A DNA stretch of 64,000 bases from G963667915 sp965197385 (GCA_965197385.1 CBDANA010000008.1:620001-684000), one strand, 5' to 3'; numbered from the stretch's first letter, positions 17,281-26,558 are shown. Numbers and translations: made by a program. The notes: generated from the letters alone by a model not told the origin.

Positions 17281-18141
17281 TCAGGTTACCGGCCGATGCT
17301 CCTGCCGGGCCGTCAGGTAGCGGTCCAGGGCATCTTGCCAGGTCGGCATCCGGACGCCCACAGCGGCCAGTCCGGCGTTTGACAGCGCGCAGTACCCCGG
17401 GCGCTTGGCTCGCAGCCCTGCCGTCTCCAGGGTGACCGGCGCCAACCGAGGCTCGGCTCCCACCTGGCGCGCGATCTCCTCGGCCACCTCCCACCAGGTG
17501 CCGTGGCCGGAGTTCACACAGTGGTAGAGGCCGGGCGCCGCGTCCGACTCGATCAACGATCGGGTCGCCCGGGCGACGTCATGCACGTAGCTGGGTGAGA
17601 CGGTCCGGTCGGTGAAGACACGCACCTCTCGTCGGTCCGAGATGGCGTCGATGATCCGATCGACACTGCTCCGCTGGGGACTCCCGCCGAACAGGCTCTC
17701 CACGCGCAACACGTACCCCGACGGCACGTCCAGCGCGAACCACTCGCCCAGCAGCTTCGAAACCCCGTAGACGCTCCGGGGGTTCGGCGTCGCCTGCTCC
17801 GTATAAGGCGTGGACACCTCGCCGTCGAAGACGAAATCGGTACTGTAGTGCACCAGCGCCGCGCCCACGTCGGTGGCGGCCCGTGCGAGCGAGCGCACGC
17901 CGAACGCGTTCACGGCAAGCGCGTTCAAGGCATCGTCTTCGGCGTCGTCAACGCGATTGTAGGCGGCGCAATTGATGATGACCGCAGGCTCCTGCTGCTG
18001 GACCGTTCGAATGACGGCGGAGTGATCGGTCAGGTCCAGATCCGCATGGGTGAGCGGGACGATGTCGTCGCCGCCGAACTCCCCGCAGATAACCCCGCCG
18101 AGCTGGCCGGCGGCGCCCGTCACGAGCACTCGCTGCGGCAC
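17281..18141 (-). CDS. rfbD: dTDP-4-dehydrorhamnose reductase (RmlD-like)
   Basis: The 286-residue protein has the nucleotide-binding VLVTGAAGQLGGVICGEF, the family segment INCAAYNRVDDAEDD, YSTDFVFDG and the catalytic YGVSKLLGEWFAL (Tyr-x3-Lys). RmlD reduces dTDP-4-keto-L-rhamnose to dTDP-L-rhamnose with NAD(P)H in the cytoplasm. The other rml genes are not in this window. It starts 3 bp from the upstream aminotransferase stop, indicating a shared transcript. Confidence 0.88.
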   Translation of the reverse strand: MPQRVLVTGAAGQLGGVICGEFGGDDIVPLTHADLDLTDHSAVIRTVQQQEPAVIINCAAYNRVDDAEDDALNALAVNAFGVRSLARAATDVGAALVHYSTDFVFDGEVSTPYTEQATPNPRSVYGVSKLLGEWFALDVPSGYVLRVESLFGGSPQRSSVDRIIDAISDRREVRVFTDRTVSPSYVHDVARATRSLIESDAAPGLYHCVNSGHGTWWEVAEEIARQVGAEPRLAPVTLETAGLRAKRPGYCALSNAGLAAVGVRMPTWQDALDRYLTARQEHRPVT

Positions 18142-18143
18142 AC

Positions 18144-19283
18144 TCAGGACATCCGGAGAAACTGCACGACCGTCTCGACGACGTGCGCTTGCTGCGCTTC
18201 GGTCAATTCAGGATACATCGGCAGCGCCAGCGCCGTCTGCGCCGCCGCCTCGGCGTGCGGCAGGGTGCCTTGTTTGTAGCCGAGATCGGCGAAGCATTCC
18301 TGTAGGTGCAACGGGACGGGATAGTACACCGCCGTGCCGATGCCGTACGCCTCTAGGTGCGCCTGCAGCTCGTTCCGGCGCGGCAGCCGGATGACGTACT
18401 GGTGATAGGTGTGCCAGCACTCCGGCGGCTCGGCGGGCAGCTGGACCCCGAAAGTCTTCACGCCGGCCTCGTCGAAGAACTGGGCATAGCGGGCGGCATT
18501 CTGCCGGCGGGCGTCGAGCCAGTCGGCCAGGTGCGGCGCCTTCGCCCGCAGCACCGCCGCCTGGATGGTGTCCAGGCGGAAATTCCCGCCGATCATCTTA
18601 TGTACGTACTTGGGCCGCGCGCCTTGTCCCCGCAGCAACCGCAGACGCTCTGCCAGGGCGTCATCGTTCGTGACCACCAGCCCCGCGTCCCCGAACGCGC
18701 CGAGCCCCTTGCTCGGAAAGAACGAGATGCCGCCGACCGCGCCGAGCGCGCCGACAGGGCGATCCCGGTAGCGCGCGCCGATCGCCTGGCAGGCGTCCTC
18801 GATGAGCGGAATGCCTGCCTGCGCCGCCGCCTCGAGGAGCGGATCCAGATCGGCGCTCAGGCCGAACAGGTGCACCGGCATAATCGCCTTCGTCCGCGGC
18901 GTGATGGCGGCCCGCGCGGCGCCCGGATCGATGTTGAACGTCGCCGGATCGACGTCCACGAAGACCGGCGTCGCACCCAGGCGGGCGATCGAGCCAGCCG
19001 TCGCGAAGAACGAATAGGCGCTGGTCACGACCTCGTCACCCGGCCCGACCTCGAGCGCCATCAGCGACACGACCAGCGCATCTGTCCCGGACGACGTCCC
19101 AATCGCGTGCCTGGCTGACAGCCGAGCGGCAAGGTCCTGTTCGAACAGCTCGACCTCGGGTCCGAGAATGAACCGCTGGCTGTCGCACACCCGGGTCACG
19201 GCGGCGAGCACGTCATCGCGAATCGTCTCGTACTGGGCCACGAGATCGACCAAGGGCACTTTCATCCCGGTTAGCTGCCTCAT
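18144..19283 (-). CDS. DegT/DnrJ/EryC1/StrS sugar aminotransferase
   Basis: The complete 379-residue PLP enzyme starts MRQLTGMKVPLVDLVAQYET; the true start may be the second Met. Motifs are GTSSGTDALVVSLMALEVGP, the Asp/Gln region LIEDACQAIGARY, and the PLP lysine in SFFPSKGLGAFGDAG. It resembles WbpE/QdtB-type enzymes that aminate 3- or 4-keto nucleotide sugars. With the UDP-HexNAc dehydrogenase it could make a 3-amino uronic acid, but the specific sugar is inferred. The start overlaps the smpB stop by 4 bp. Confidence 0.88.
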   Translation of the reverse strand: MRQLTGMKVPLVDLVAQYETIRDDVLAAVTRVCDSQRFILGPEVELFEQDLAARLSARHAIGTSSGTDALVVSLMALEVGPGDEVVTSAYSFFATAGSIARLGATPVFVDVDPATFNIDPGAARAAITPRTKAIMPVHLFGLSADLDPLLEAAAQAGIPLIEDACQAIGARYRDRPVGALGAVGGISFFPSKGLGAFGDAGLVVTNDDALAERLRLLRGQGARPKYVHKMIGGNFRLDTIQAAVLRAKAPHLADWLDARRQNAARYAQFFDEAGVKTFGVQLPAEPPECWHTYHQYVIRLPRRNELQAHLEAYGIGTAVYYPVPLHLQECFADLGYKQGTLPHAEAAAQTALALPMYPELTEAQQAHVVETVVQFLRMS

Positions 19284-19753
19284 CTAGCTCGCCGCTCCTT
19301 GATGGCGGCCCGCGTCTCCCGCTCAGTCTCACGCCGCCGGATTCGCTCCCGCTTGTCGTAGGTTCTCTTCCCCTTGGCCAATGCGATCGCGAGCTTGACG
19401 CGTCCATTCTTGAAATGCATCCGGACCGGCACGAGCGTCATGCCCCGCTCGACCGTCTTACCGACCAGTTTCCGGATCTCCGATTTGTGCAGCAGGAGTT
19501 TCCGCCGGCGTGTCGGCTCGTGGTCGGCATAGCCGCGGTGGCTATACGGACTGATATGGATGTTGTAGACAAAGACCTCTCCGGCTTCGACGCGGCCGTA
19601 ACTGTCGCGCAAGTTCACCCGACCCTCGCGGATCGCCTTGACCTCAGTCCCCACCAGTACGATGCCCGCTTCAAAGGTGTCGAGGATGAGGTAGTCGTGG
19701 AACGCCTTGCGATTCTCGGCGATCGGGCGCTCCCCACGCGAGCGCTCGGTCAT
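19280..19753 (-). CDS. smpB: SsrA-binding protein SmpB
   Basis: The 157-residue protein has the family core: NRKAFHDYLILDTFEAGIVL, GTEVKAIREGRVNLRDSYG, VYNIHISPYSHRG and LLLHKSEIRKLVGK, plus the C-terminal basic tail KGKRTYDKRERIRRRETERE that enters the ribosomal decoding site. It binds tmRNA and rescues stalled ribosomes. Length is standard. The gene overlaps pdxA and the aminotransferase by 4 bp each. Confidence 0.96.
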   Translation of the reverse strand: MTERSRGERPIAENRKAFHDYLILDTFEAGIVLVGTEVKAIREGRVNLRDSYGRVEAGEVFVYNIHISPYSHRGYADHEPTRRRKLLLHKSEIRKLVGKTVERGMTLVPVRMHFKNGRVKLAIALAKGKRTYDKRERIRRRETERETRAAIKERRAR

Positions 19754-20661
19754 GACCCGAGCGCGGCGCCCGCCCGTCCCGCCGCCAGCCGTGCCGCCAG
19801 GAGCACCGCTTCCGCCATGCTGGACGGATCCGCCACGTCCTGCCGGGCGATGTCGAACGCCGTGCCATGATCGACCGAGGTGCGGATGATCGGCAGGCCG
19901 AGCGTGACATTGACGGTCTTCCCGAACGCCGCCAGCTTCGCCGGGATCAGCCCCTGGTCGTGGTAGCAGGCCACGACGGCATCGTACTCTCCCCGCGTCG
20001 CACGCACGAACAAGGTATCGGCCGGAAGCGGCCCAACCACATTGATGCCGGCCCTCCGGCAGACCTCGACCGCTGGCCGCAGGACTTGCTCGTCCTCACA
20101 ACCCAGCAAGCCGTGCTCGCCGGCGTGAGGATTGAGTCCTGCCATCGCCAGGCGAGGCTCCGGAAAGCCGAACCGCGGCAACTCGGCCGCGGCGAGCCGA
20201 ATGGTCGCTGCGATCAGGTTTCTGGTGAGCAGCGCCGGGACCTCCGCGAGCGGCACATGGACGGTGGCCAACACCACCCGCAAGACGTCCGAGTGGAACA
20301 TCATGGCGACCTGCGTCGCACCGGTCAGATGCGCGAGGAGCTCGGTATGGCCGCGCCAGGGTAGACCAGCCTCGGCGAACGCTTCTTTGTTGATCGGCGC
20401 CGTCACCAGCGCGTCGGCTCGACCGGCCTGCACTTCGGCGACCGCGCGCTCGATCGTCTGATACGCGGATCGGCCGGCGTCGGCCGACACTTTGCCCGCG
20501 GTAAACGCCGCCAGGTCGGAATCGGTTGTGGGACCGTACAGCCGAACGTCAGCGGCCACCTGCACCCGCGTGTCTGCCGACGCCTTGAGCGACACCTCCG
20601 GACCGATCCCCGCCGGATCGCCGACGGTGATGGCGATTCGCGGCCGTCTGGACGTCATCAT
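19750..20661 (-). CDS. pdxA: 4-hydroxythreonine-4-phosphate dehydrogenase
   Basis: The 303-residue protein has ITVGDPAGIGPEVSLKA at the N-terminus, LVTAPINKEAF, and metal-binding His residues in GHTELLAHLTGA, YHDQGLIPAKL and TSVDHGTAFDIA. PdxA oxidises 4-phosphohydroxy-L-threonine in the DXP-dependent pyridoxal phosphate route. It is slightly shorter than the usual 330 residues but has all visible motifs. PLP made here would serve the adjacent sugar aminotransferases, although that link is circumstantial. Confidence 0.95.
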   Translation of the reverse strand: MMTSRRPRIAITVGDPAGIGPEVSLKASADTRVQVAADVRLYGPTTDSDLAAFTAGKVSADAGRSAYQTIERAVAEVQAGRADALVTAPINKEAFAEAGLPWRGHTELLAHLTGATQVAMMFHSDVLRVVLATVHVPLAEVPALLTRNLIAATIRLAAAELPRFGFPEPRLAMAGLNPHAGEHGLLGCEDEQVLRPAVEVCRRAGINVVGPLPADTLFVRATRGEYDAVVACYHDQGLIPAKLAAFGKTVNVTLGLPIIRTSVDHGTAFDIARQDVADPSSMAEAVLLAARLAAGRAGAALGS

Positions 20662-20692
20662 GAAGGTCGAATCTTCCGTCGGGGCGGTTCGA

Positions 20693-21733
20693 TCAAAGCT
20701 GCAACATCAGCCAGTCCGCGACGATTTTCGGACTAGCGTTGCGAACCGTGAGCGCACCGAGCGCTCGATCGACAGCTGAAAACGCGTGGAGCACCCGATC
20801 GCCATCGTAGTCGGCGGCCAACCGGGTCAGATCCGACCTGAGATCGGCGTTGGCGATGGCGGCATGGTCCGCGCGGCTGTTCACGAGTCCGACATCCCGA
20901 AGCAGCGACGTCATCGCGCGCAACCTGAGTGCGAGCGCCTCCCGTTCGGTGGCGGCGACGTCCTTCTTGACGACCAGATCCTTCGCGAAGTCCAGGCGAC
21001 GTTTGGGATCGGCGGTCGCCGCCGCGCCCTGCAGGCTTCGAGAGGCACCTTCACGGGCGCGGGCCAGATCGCCCAAATGTACCCGAAGTGCGCGACCCGG
21101 ACTTCCGTCCGCGTTCGCTGCCGCCGCGCGCGCGTCCGTCTCAGCGTAACCGTGATCCTGTACGAGCAACTCGGCGACCTCGGTCGCACGCAGCCGCCCG
21201 AAGCGGAGCTGCGGGCACCGCGAGCGCACCGTGGGCAAGAGCACGTCCGGCCGGCACGACACGAGGATGAACACCGACCCTGGCGGCGGCTCCTCCAGCG
21301 TCTTTAGTAAGGCGTTCTGGGCCTGCCGCACCAGCGTGTCCGCCTCGTCGATGATCACGATTCGCGTGCGGCCCTCAAACGGCCGGTAACTCGCGCGGTC
21401 CACGATCTCCCGCGCCTGCTCGATCTTGATCGCGCCTGTCTCGCCCGGCTGGATCAGCAGGACGTCGCCGTGCACGCCACGTTCGATACGCTGGCAGCTT
21501 GGGCACGATCCGCAGGCGTCCAGTTCGAGGCCGTCATCCGTCAACTTCCGCGACGGTAGCGTCCGCACTGGCGCCTCACAGTTGATGGCTTGCGCGAGGG
21601 CAACCGCGACATGCCGCTTCCCGACACCCTCGGGACCGGCGAACAACAAGGTCGGGGGCAGCGTGTCGCGTGACACGGTGCGCGCCAAGAGGCCTAGGAG
21701 AGACCGGTGTCCGGCGACGTCCCGGAATGGCAT
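20693..21733 (-). CDS. holB: DNA polymerase III delta' subunit
   Basis: The 346-residue AAA+ clamp-loader protein has Walker A LLFAGPEGVGKRHVAVALAQ, a zinc-binding Cys module (CGSCPSCQRIE with an upstream Cys), Walker B RIVIIDEADTL, the arginine-finger SRC-type segment (TVRSRCPQLRFG) and NALLKTLEEPPPGSVFILVS. It belongs to the clamp loader that places the beta clamp at primer junctions. The expected upstream tmk gene is absent; instead a truncated unrelated gene and IS3 remains lie there. Confidence 0.92.
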   Translation of the reverse strand: MPFRDVAGHRSLLGLLARTVSRDTLPPTLLFAGPEGVGKRHVAVALAQAINCEAPVRTLPSRKLTDDGLELDACGSCPSCQRIERGVHGDVLLIQPGETGAIKIEQAREIVDRASYRPFEGRTRIVIIDEADTLVRQAQNALLKTLEEPPPGSVFILVSCRPDVLLPTVRSRCPQLRFGRLRATEVAELLVQDHGYAETDARAAAANADGSPGRALRVHLGDLARAREGASRSLQGAAATADPKRRLDFAKDLVVKKDVAATEREALALRLRAMTSLLRDVGLVNSRADHAAIANADLRSDLTRLAADYDGDRVLHAFSAVDRALGALTVRNASPKIVADWLMLQL

Positions 21734-21754
21734 GAGGAACTCGCGAGGATCGTA

Positions 21755-21966
21755 TCACACGCGAATGCAGCCATCTTGATTCAGCTCTTCGAGGTAATCC
21801 AGGCTCTGCGCCACCGATCGCGCCACCCGGATTCCGAGACGCTTGGCGTTCGCGGCAGTCTGCGGATCGTCACGGCGCAACACCAGCATCGGTATCGTCG
21901 TCGAATCCGAGAATACGTCCACACAGTGCTGGACGGTGTCGTCGAGCAGAACGTCCAGCTCGAAGG
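21755..21966 (-). pseudogene. C-terminal fragment of a HAD-like protein, cut by IS3
   Basis: The minus strand encodes about 70 residues before the stop: ELDVLLDDTVQHCVDVFSDS, then TTIPMLVLRRDDPQ, AKRLGIRVARSVAQSLDYLE. The DDTVQHC segment and spacing look like the end of HAD/5'-nucleotidase-like proteins that recognise a metal-bound Asp pair. The N-terminal part is replaced by IS3 sequence near 21967. It ends about 22 bp before holB, so it was probably its upstream operon partner. Confidence 0.55.
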
Positions 21967-22433
21967 CGCATTTCCTTTCGGAATCGAGCGTCTATCGCAT
22001 TCTGAAAGCCTTCGACCTGATCACCAGCCCGGCCTTCGTCGTGCTGTCGGCGGGCAAGGTGTTTCAGCAGCCGACGCACCGGCCGAACGAGCTGTGGCAA
22101 ACCGACTTTACGTATCTCCACGTGGTGGGCTGGGGCTGGTACTACTTGTCGACCGTGCTCGATGACTACTCGCGGTACATCCTGGCCTGGACCCTGCGCA
22201 CGTCGATGCAGGCCATGGACGTCATGGAGACCCTCGACTTGGCACGCGCCGCCACCGGCGTCGATGCGGTCCCGGTGGCGCATCGCCCGCGCTTGCTCAG
22301 CGACAATGGGCCCTGCTACATCTCGGGGCAGCTCGCGACCTATCTGGAGGCCCACGGGCTGCCGCACACGCGCAGCGCACCGTATCACCCGATGACCCAG
22401 GGGAAGATCGAGCGGTACCACCGCTCGCTGAAG
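21967..22433 (+). pseudogene. IS3-family OrfB, internal fragment
   Basis: The frame encodes FLSESSVYRILKAFDLITSP, NELWQTDFTYLHVVGWGWYY (first Asp), STVLDDYSRYILAWTLRTSM, LLSDNGPCYISGQLATYLEA (second Asp) and YHPMTQGKIERYHRSLK (Glu). The N-terminal and C-terminal parts of the transposase are missing. It joins an IS110 fragment at 22434. A separate, C-terminal remnant of the same family lies at 45703-45904. Confidence 0.88.
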
Positions 22434-22806
22434 CCGGTGGCCTCGAACGCGAAGTGCACCGTACCTCGTCCCCGGCCGACTCGACGGGCCGAGCAGCGCT
22501 CCACGATCTCGCGCAGCCCCTCTCGAGAATGCGGAACCTTGAAGCTCGTGAGGCGGTGTCCCTGCCCATCGAGGACGACCACCTGGTGCTGACGGGTCGC
22601 CAGATCGATGCCCACGCGTGTCCGGTGGCCTCGAACGCGAAGTGCACCGTACCTCGTCCCCGGCCGACTCGAAGATGTCGTCCAACGTGTGGTGCCTCTC
22701 ATCCTGTCTCATGCTGGCCTCCCTGCTATGTCGTGATTGCACGGAGACTATGCGGAGATGGGGTGAGGGCGCCCTTCCTGTCATCTCCATATCCTGGACA
22801 ACGGCG
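22434..22806 (-). pseudogene. Rearranged IS110 5' fragment
   Basis: 22434-22615 and 22671-22806 correspond almost identically to 10608-10782 and 10783-10917 of the intact IS110 element (transposase N-terminus plus its leader). Between them sits a 55-bp copy (22616-22670) of the element's own nearby segment, which breaks the reading frame at GIDLATRQ. The right end shows the same catatcctggacaacggc as the intact copy, then diverges. Not functional. Confidence 0.85.
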
Positions 22807-22922
22807 AAGTAGTGAACCTCTGCCGAGTTCAGCGAACGGCCTATGATGTGTTCTTGCGGTAGGAGCGCCAAGGGTGACGCGTGCTACTGGCATGGATCCA
22901 GAGGCGCGGCCCTGACTGGACA

Positions 22923-24101
22923 TCACGGCGCCATCACGTGCTCGTGTGTCCAACTGAGATAGGCTGCCCACTCGTCCATCAGGCGGCGCCGACGCTCGAA
23001 GAGGTCACTGCGCGCGTAGGCCGCCTCGGTAGGGTTTTGGACCGTATGGGCGAGCGCGGCCTCAACCACCTCACGAGGCGTATTCGTTTGCTCCGCGGCC
23101 CAGTCCCGGAAGCTCGACCGGAACCCATGCGGCACGGCGGCGATGCCGAGTTCCTTGGTTAATCTCGGGAGCGTCACGGCGGAGAGTGGCTTCCCGCGCA
23201 GACTGCGGAACACAAGGGCGGTGCCATCGCTCAGTCTCGATACGTCGTGCAGGATCGCGAGCGCCCGCCCCGAGAGCGGGACGCGGTGATCCCGCTTCGC
23301 CTTCATGCGGGCGGCGGGGATGGCCCAGACGCCCGCGTCCAGGTCTATTTCGTCCCACGTCGCCAGGCGCACTTCGCCGGACCGCGCCGCCGTCAGCACC
23401 AGGAACTCGAACGCCCGCTTGATGGTGACCGCGGCCTGGGAGGCTCGCACGGTCGCGAGGGCGTACGCCACTTCACCGTGGGGCAGCGCCCGCATGTGCT
23501 GGACGACGGTCTGCTGCCGCCCGAGGGCGTCGCCCGCCGGGTTGTCCGGCCGGTAGCCCATGGCGATCGCCCACTTCATCACGGCACTGATTCGCTGGCG
23601 CACCCGCTGTGCGGTCTGGGCCTTCTCGTGCCAGATCGGGGTGAGGATGGCCAACACGTCGGCCGTGGTCACCGCGGACACGGGCAGCGCCCCGATGCGC
23701 GGGAACGCATAGGCGCGCAGACTGCGCGGCCAGTCCAGTGCGTACTTGGCATTGCGCCAGCCGGGGCGCTGCTGCGCCAACACCTCGGCGGCGGCCTCCT
23801 CGACCGTGGGCACGCCCTGGCCGTGGCGCTTCTCGGCCAGCGGGTCTCCGCCCGCCCGGGCTCGCTGGCGGTTCGCAAACGCCACGTTGCGCGCCTCGGC
23901 CAGTGACACCAGCGGGTAGCCGCCGAGCCCGAGCATCCGGGGCTGGCCTCGAATGACCAGCCGTTGCACCCACTGCCGCGCCCCGGACGGATCCACGCGC
24001 AAGTTCAGCCCGTGGCCGTCGCAATAGAACCCGGGCTCGGCGGTCCGCACAAAGGCGGCGCTCAAGCGGTGCGTGAGGCGGCGCGGCGGCGTGGCCGTCA
24101 T
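22923..24101 (-). CDS. P4-type tyrosine recombinase / integrase
   Basis: The 392-residue protein has an N-terminal Arm-binding DUF4102-like domain (FYCDGHGLNLRVDPSGARQW, GLGGYPLVSLAEARNVA), a core-binding domain (RAYAFPRIGALPVSAVTTAD) and a catalytic domain with the Arg in LVLTAARSGEVRLATWDEID, HGFRSSFRDWAAEQ (His-x-x-Arg), ALAHTVQNPTEAAYARSDLF (His and likely Tyr). It catalyses integration and excision of genomic islands. It appears intact. It is homologous to the 41387-41757 fragment. The flanking gene remnants suggest that its island has mostly been lost. Confidence 0.92.
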   Translation of the reverse strand: MTATPPRRLTHRLSAAFVRTAEPGFYCDGHGLNLRVDPSGARQWVQRLVIRGQPRMLGLGGYPLVSLAEARNVAFANRQRARAGGDPLAEKRHGQGVPTVEEAAAEVLAQQRPGWRNAKYALDWPRSLRAYAFPRIGALPVSAVTTADVLAILTPIWHEKAQTAQRVRQRISAVMKWAIAMGYRPDNPAGDALGRQQTVVQHMRALPHGEVAYALATVRASQAAVTIKRAFEFLVLTAARSGEVRLATWDEIDLDAGVWAIPAARMKAKRDHRVPLSGRALAILHDVSRLSDGTALVFRSLRGKPLSAVTLPRLTKELGIAAVPHGFRSSFRDWAAEQTNTPREVVEAALAHTVQNPTEAAYARSDLFERRRRLMDEWAAYLSWTHEHVMAP

Positions 24102-24245
24102 CGATTGTAACTATACAGTTAGCTATACATATTAAATTAGGAATATACCGGACGTAGTAGCACCGTGTCAAGACGCCAGCATGCAATTAACACATTTTAT
24201 TAACGTATTTTACATGAACACTGTGGGACAGTATGGGAAGACGTA
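24102..24245 (-). promoter_or_regulatory. AT-rich leader of the integrase gene
   Basis: This segment is far more AT-rich than its surroundings and contains overlapping imperfect palindromes around aactatacagtt and gctatacatattaaa just upstream of the integrase ATG, plus a second AT-rich run near 24185-24215. It is a plausible promoter/autoregulatory and attachment region. No exact att core could be defined. Confidence 0.4.
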
Positions 24246-24876
24246 GGACCGTAATAGACGGTGGATGATCACTCTCCGATGGCACCGGAGCGATTGCGGA
24301 CGAACTCGGCCGACAGCACCCGGGCCGGGTCGCGGTCCTGCACCGAACCGGACCGCGAGGCCTCGGGCGTTCGTACATCGACGGGCTGACGCGGGCGCTC
24401 GCCACCGACGCGGACGTCATCTGCCAGATGGACGCCGACCTGTCCCACGATCCGAAATCCGTGCCCTCGCTCGTCGCGGCCACCGAGCAGGCCGACCCGG
24501 TGATTGGCTCGCGCTATCTCGACGGCGTGAGCGTCGTCAACTGGCCGTTCCTCCGGATCATCCTGAGCGCGTTCGCCAACCGATACGTCAGGGTGATCAC
24601 GGGAATGCCAGTACATGACTGCACCAGTGGCTTCCGCTGCTGGCGTCGAACGGCGCTGGCCGCCGTGCCGCTCGCGCACGTCCGGTCCGAAGGCTATGCC
24701 TTCCTCGTCGAAACCCTCAGGGAAGCTGTCGGCGCCGGCTTGCGTGTGCAGGAAGCCCCGATGTGTTCGTGGAGCGACGCCAGGGGCAGTCCAAGCTCGA
24801 CCTGGGTGTCCTGAGCGAATCGCTCATCACGCCGTGGCGGATTCGCTGGCGTCAGGCGACGCGCTCAAGGTGCTGA
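24246..24876 (+). pseudogene. Polyprenyl-phosphate mannosyltransferase-like GT2 (N-truncated, frameshifted)
   Basis: Joining three frames gives a GT-A glycosyltransferase of the dolichyl-phosphate mannosyltransferase type: VDDHSP / DGTGAIADELGRQHPG, GLTRALATDADVICQMDADL, SHDPKSVPSLVAA, VIGSRYLDG, TGMPVHDCTSGFRCWRR, then VFVERRQGQSKLDLG. Single-base losses near 24275 and 24760 break the frame, and the first residues are missing at the integrase side. Such enzymes charge polyprenyl phosphate with a sugar. It is a decayed gene at a probable island boundary. Confidence 0.8.
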
Positions 24877-24959
24877 GCAGGCCCCCCTGACGTCCGGTTG
24901 CGTGTGGGCCCGCGACGGCCTGCTGTCACCGAAGGACGCGTCCAGAACCCTGAAGAAAA

Positions 24960-25036
24960 TGGCGGGGTCGACGAGACTCGAACTCGCGACCTCCGGCGTG
25001 ACAGGCCGGCGTTCTAACCAGCTGAACTACGACCCC
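24960..25036 (-). tRNA. tRNA-Asp (GTC)
   Basis: The cloverleaf folds: acceptor GGGGTCG pairs with CGACCCC, D-arm GTTCAGCTGGTTAGAAC, anticodon loop CTGTCAC (anticodon GTC) on a CGCCGG/CCGGAG-type stem, T-loop GTTCGAGTC and an encoded CCA. It resembles bacterial tRNA-Asp closely. Confidence 0.95.
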
Positions 25037-25132
25037 GCTGACGGAACCCCTCCGACCGAGCCTCATACTATAATCCATTTTCGCTCGCCTGCGCGAGCCC
25101 GCTCACGGCCGTCACCCTGAACCTGAGAGTCG

Positions 25133-26404
25133 ATGCTTCACCCTCCGACGGGCCGACCTCGACGCCTCCACTGGGTTGCCCTGGCGGGCGTCGCGGTGTC
25201 CGGCATGGGCCTGGTCGCCGCCACGGCCGAATGGTACGTCCGCCGCATCGTACCCATCGATTGGACCCAGGAGTATCGGGTGCCCCATCCTGTCCGGGGA
25301 TGGGCGCTCGAGCCGAACGCGCGCTACACGACCTACGTCCCCGAGCCGATACGCGTCGCCTACAACTCCGAGGGCTGGCGGGATCGTGAGCGCCCGAAAC
25401 CGGCTGGCTCGACACCGCGCGTCGCCGTACTCGGCGATTCTTTCGTGGAAGCCTACTCGGTCCAGCACGACGAAGCGTTCTCCAGTCGACTCGAGCGGCT
25501 GGCAGCGGCATCAGGACGCCCGCTCGAGGTCTTGAACTTCGGGGTCGGCGGGTACGGAACGCTGCAGGAGTACCTGACCTTCACGGAGGCTGCACGGGAG
25601 TACAGACCACGGCTGGTGCTACTCGGCTTCTACCTCGGCAACGATGTCCGCAACAACGACCTGGCGCTCGAATCAGTCGTCAGTACTGGCCAGGCGAAGG
25701 TCACGAGTCGCCCGTTCCTCGACCCTAACCGTAATTCGGAAAGCGACTGGGCGCTCCTGCCGGTCGACTTCGAGCGCGCCATGCGGGAATACGGAGCTGA
25801 ACGCGCAAGGCGAGAACGGTGGCCGCTCAGGGATGCCCGAAAATCAGTGCTGTTGCGGCTGGCGGGCCGGGCGGTCCGCCAGGTACGGCGCACCTGGTCG
25901 GAGCCGGCCGCCATCCCCGACGCTCGCCCCTCTGGGGTCGAGGTCGGCATCGATATCGATATCGGCATCGATCAGGGCGATCTCGCTCGCTTCGGCGTTC
26001 ACTTCTGCGACGAGCCGAGCGCGATCACCAGAGCCTGGACGATCACCGCGCGCATCCTGGCCCGGTTGCGTGATGCCGCAGCATCCAGTGGCGCGTCGCT
26101 GGTCGTCTTCACCGTGCCGGCCGTCGAAGAGGTCGACCCGGACGCTCGGCGAATCGCACTATCGGAGGCCGACGATGCAAGCCGGATCTGCCTCGACCAA
26201 GCTCCGGGATACGCGCGGCTGGCCAGCCTCCCGGCGGATCTGGACATCCCAGCGATTGACCTGTTGCCGGCGTTCCGGATGGCGATACAAGACGGGCGGC
26301 CGGATCTCTTCCGGCGCGAAGGGCACTGGGGCCCAGCCGGACACGCGCTCGCCGCAGAGCAGGTCCTGACCGCGATCGACGAAGGGAACTGGCTGGCCCG
26401 CTGA
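25133..26404 (+). CDS. Membrane-anchored SGNH-family hydrolase/acyltransferase-like protein
   Basis: The 423-residue protein has an N-terminal signal/anchor (WVALAGVAVSGMGLVAATAE), then SGNH blocks: VLGDSFVEAYSV (nucleophile Ser), NFGVGGYGT (Gly), FYLGNDVRNN (Asn) and C-terminal EGHWGPAGHALAAEQVL (catalytic His with an Asp four residues before the block, in RPDLFRREGHW). Similar proteins deacetylate or transfer acyl groups to cell-surface sugars. A repetitive GVEVGIDIDIGIDQGD segment (near residues 270-285) comes from an atcgat-type DNA microrepeat. It stands alone, convergent with the LPS operon; the substrate is unknown. Confidence 0.72.
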   Translation: MLHPPTGRPRRLHWVALAGVAVSGMGLVAATAEWYVRRIVPIDWTQEYRVPHPVRGWALEPNARYTTYVPEPIRVAYNSEGWRDRERPKPAGSTPRVAVLGDSFVEAYSVQHDEAFSSRLERLAAASGRPLEVLNFGVGGYGTLQEYLTFTEAAREYRPRLVLLGFYLGNDVRNNDLALESVVSTGQAKVTSRPFLDPNRNSESDWALLPVDFERAMREYGAERARRERWPLRDARKSVLLRLAGRAVRQVRRTWSEPAAIPDARPSGVEVGIDIDIGIDQGDLARFGVHFCDEPSAITRAWTITARILARLRDAAASSGASLVVFTVPAVEEVDPDARRIALSEADDASRICLDQAPGYARLASLPADLDIPAIDLLPAFRMAIQDGRPDLFRREGHWGPAGHALAAEQVLTAIDEGNWLAR

Positions 26405-26425
26405 TGGGAGCAGCAACGCGAAGGT

Positions 26426-26500
26426 TGGTGGGCGGTACAGGACTCGAACCTGTGACAGCCGGCGTGTAAAGCCGGTGCTCTACCACTGAGCTAACCGCCC
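26426..26500 (-). tRNA. tRNA-Val (TAC)
   Basis: Acceptor GGGCGGT pairs with ACCGCCC, followed by D-arm GCTCAGTGGTAGAGC, anticodon loop TTTACAC (anticodon TAC) on CCGGC/GCCGG, T-arm with GTTCGAGTC and an encoded CCA. It lies between the convergent SGNH gene and the LPS operon. Confidence 0.95.
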
Positions 26501-26558
26501 GGCACACTCGCCAACCTCGCAACCAGCACATCATTATAGGAAGCGCTGATAGGGTGGG

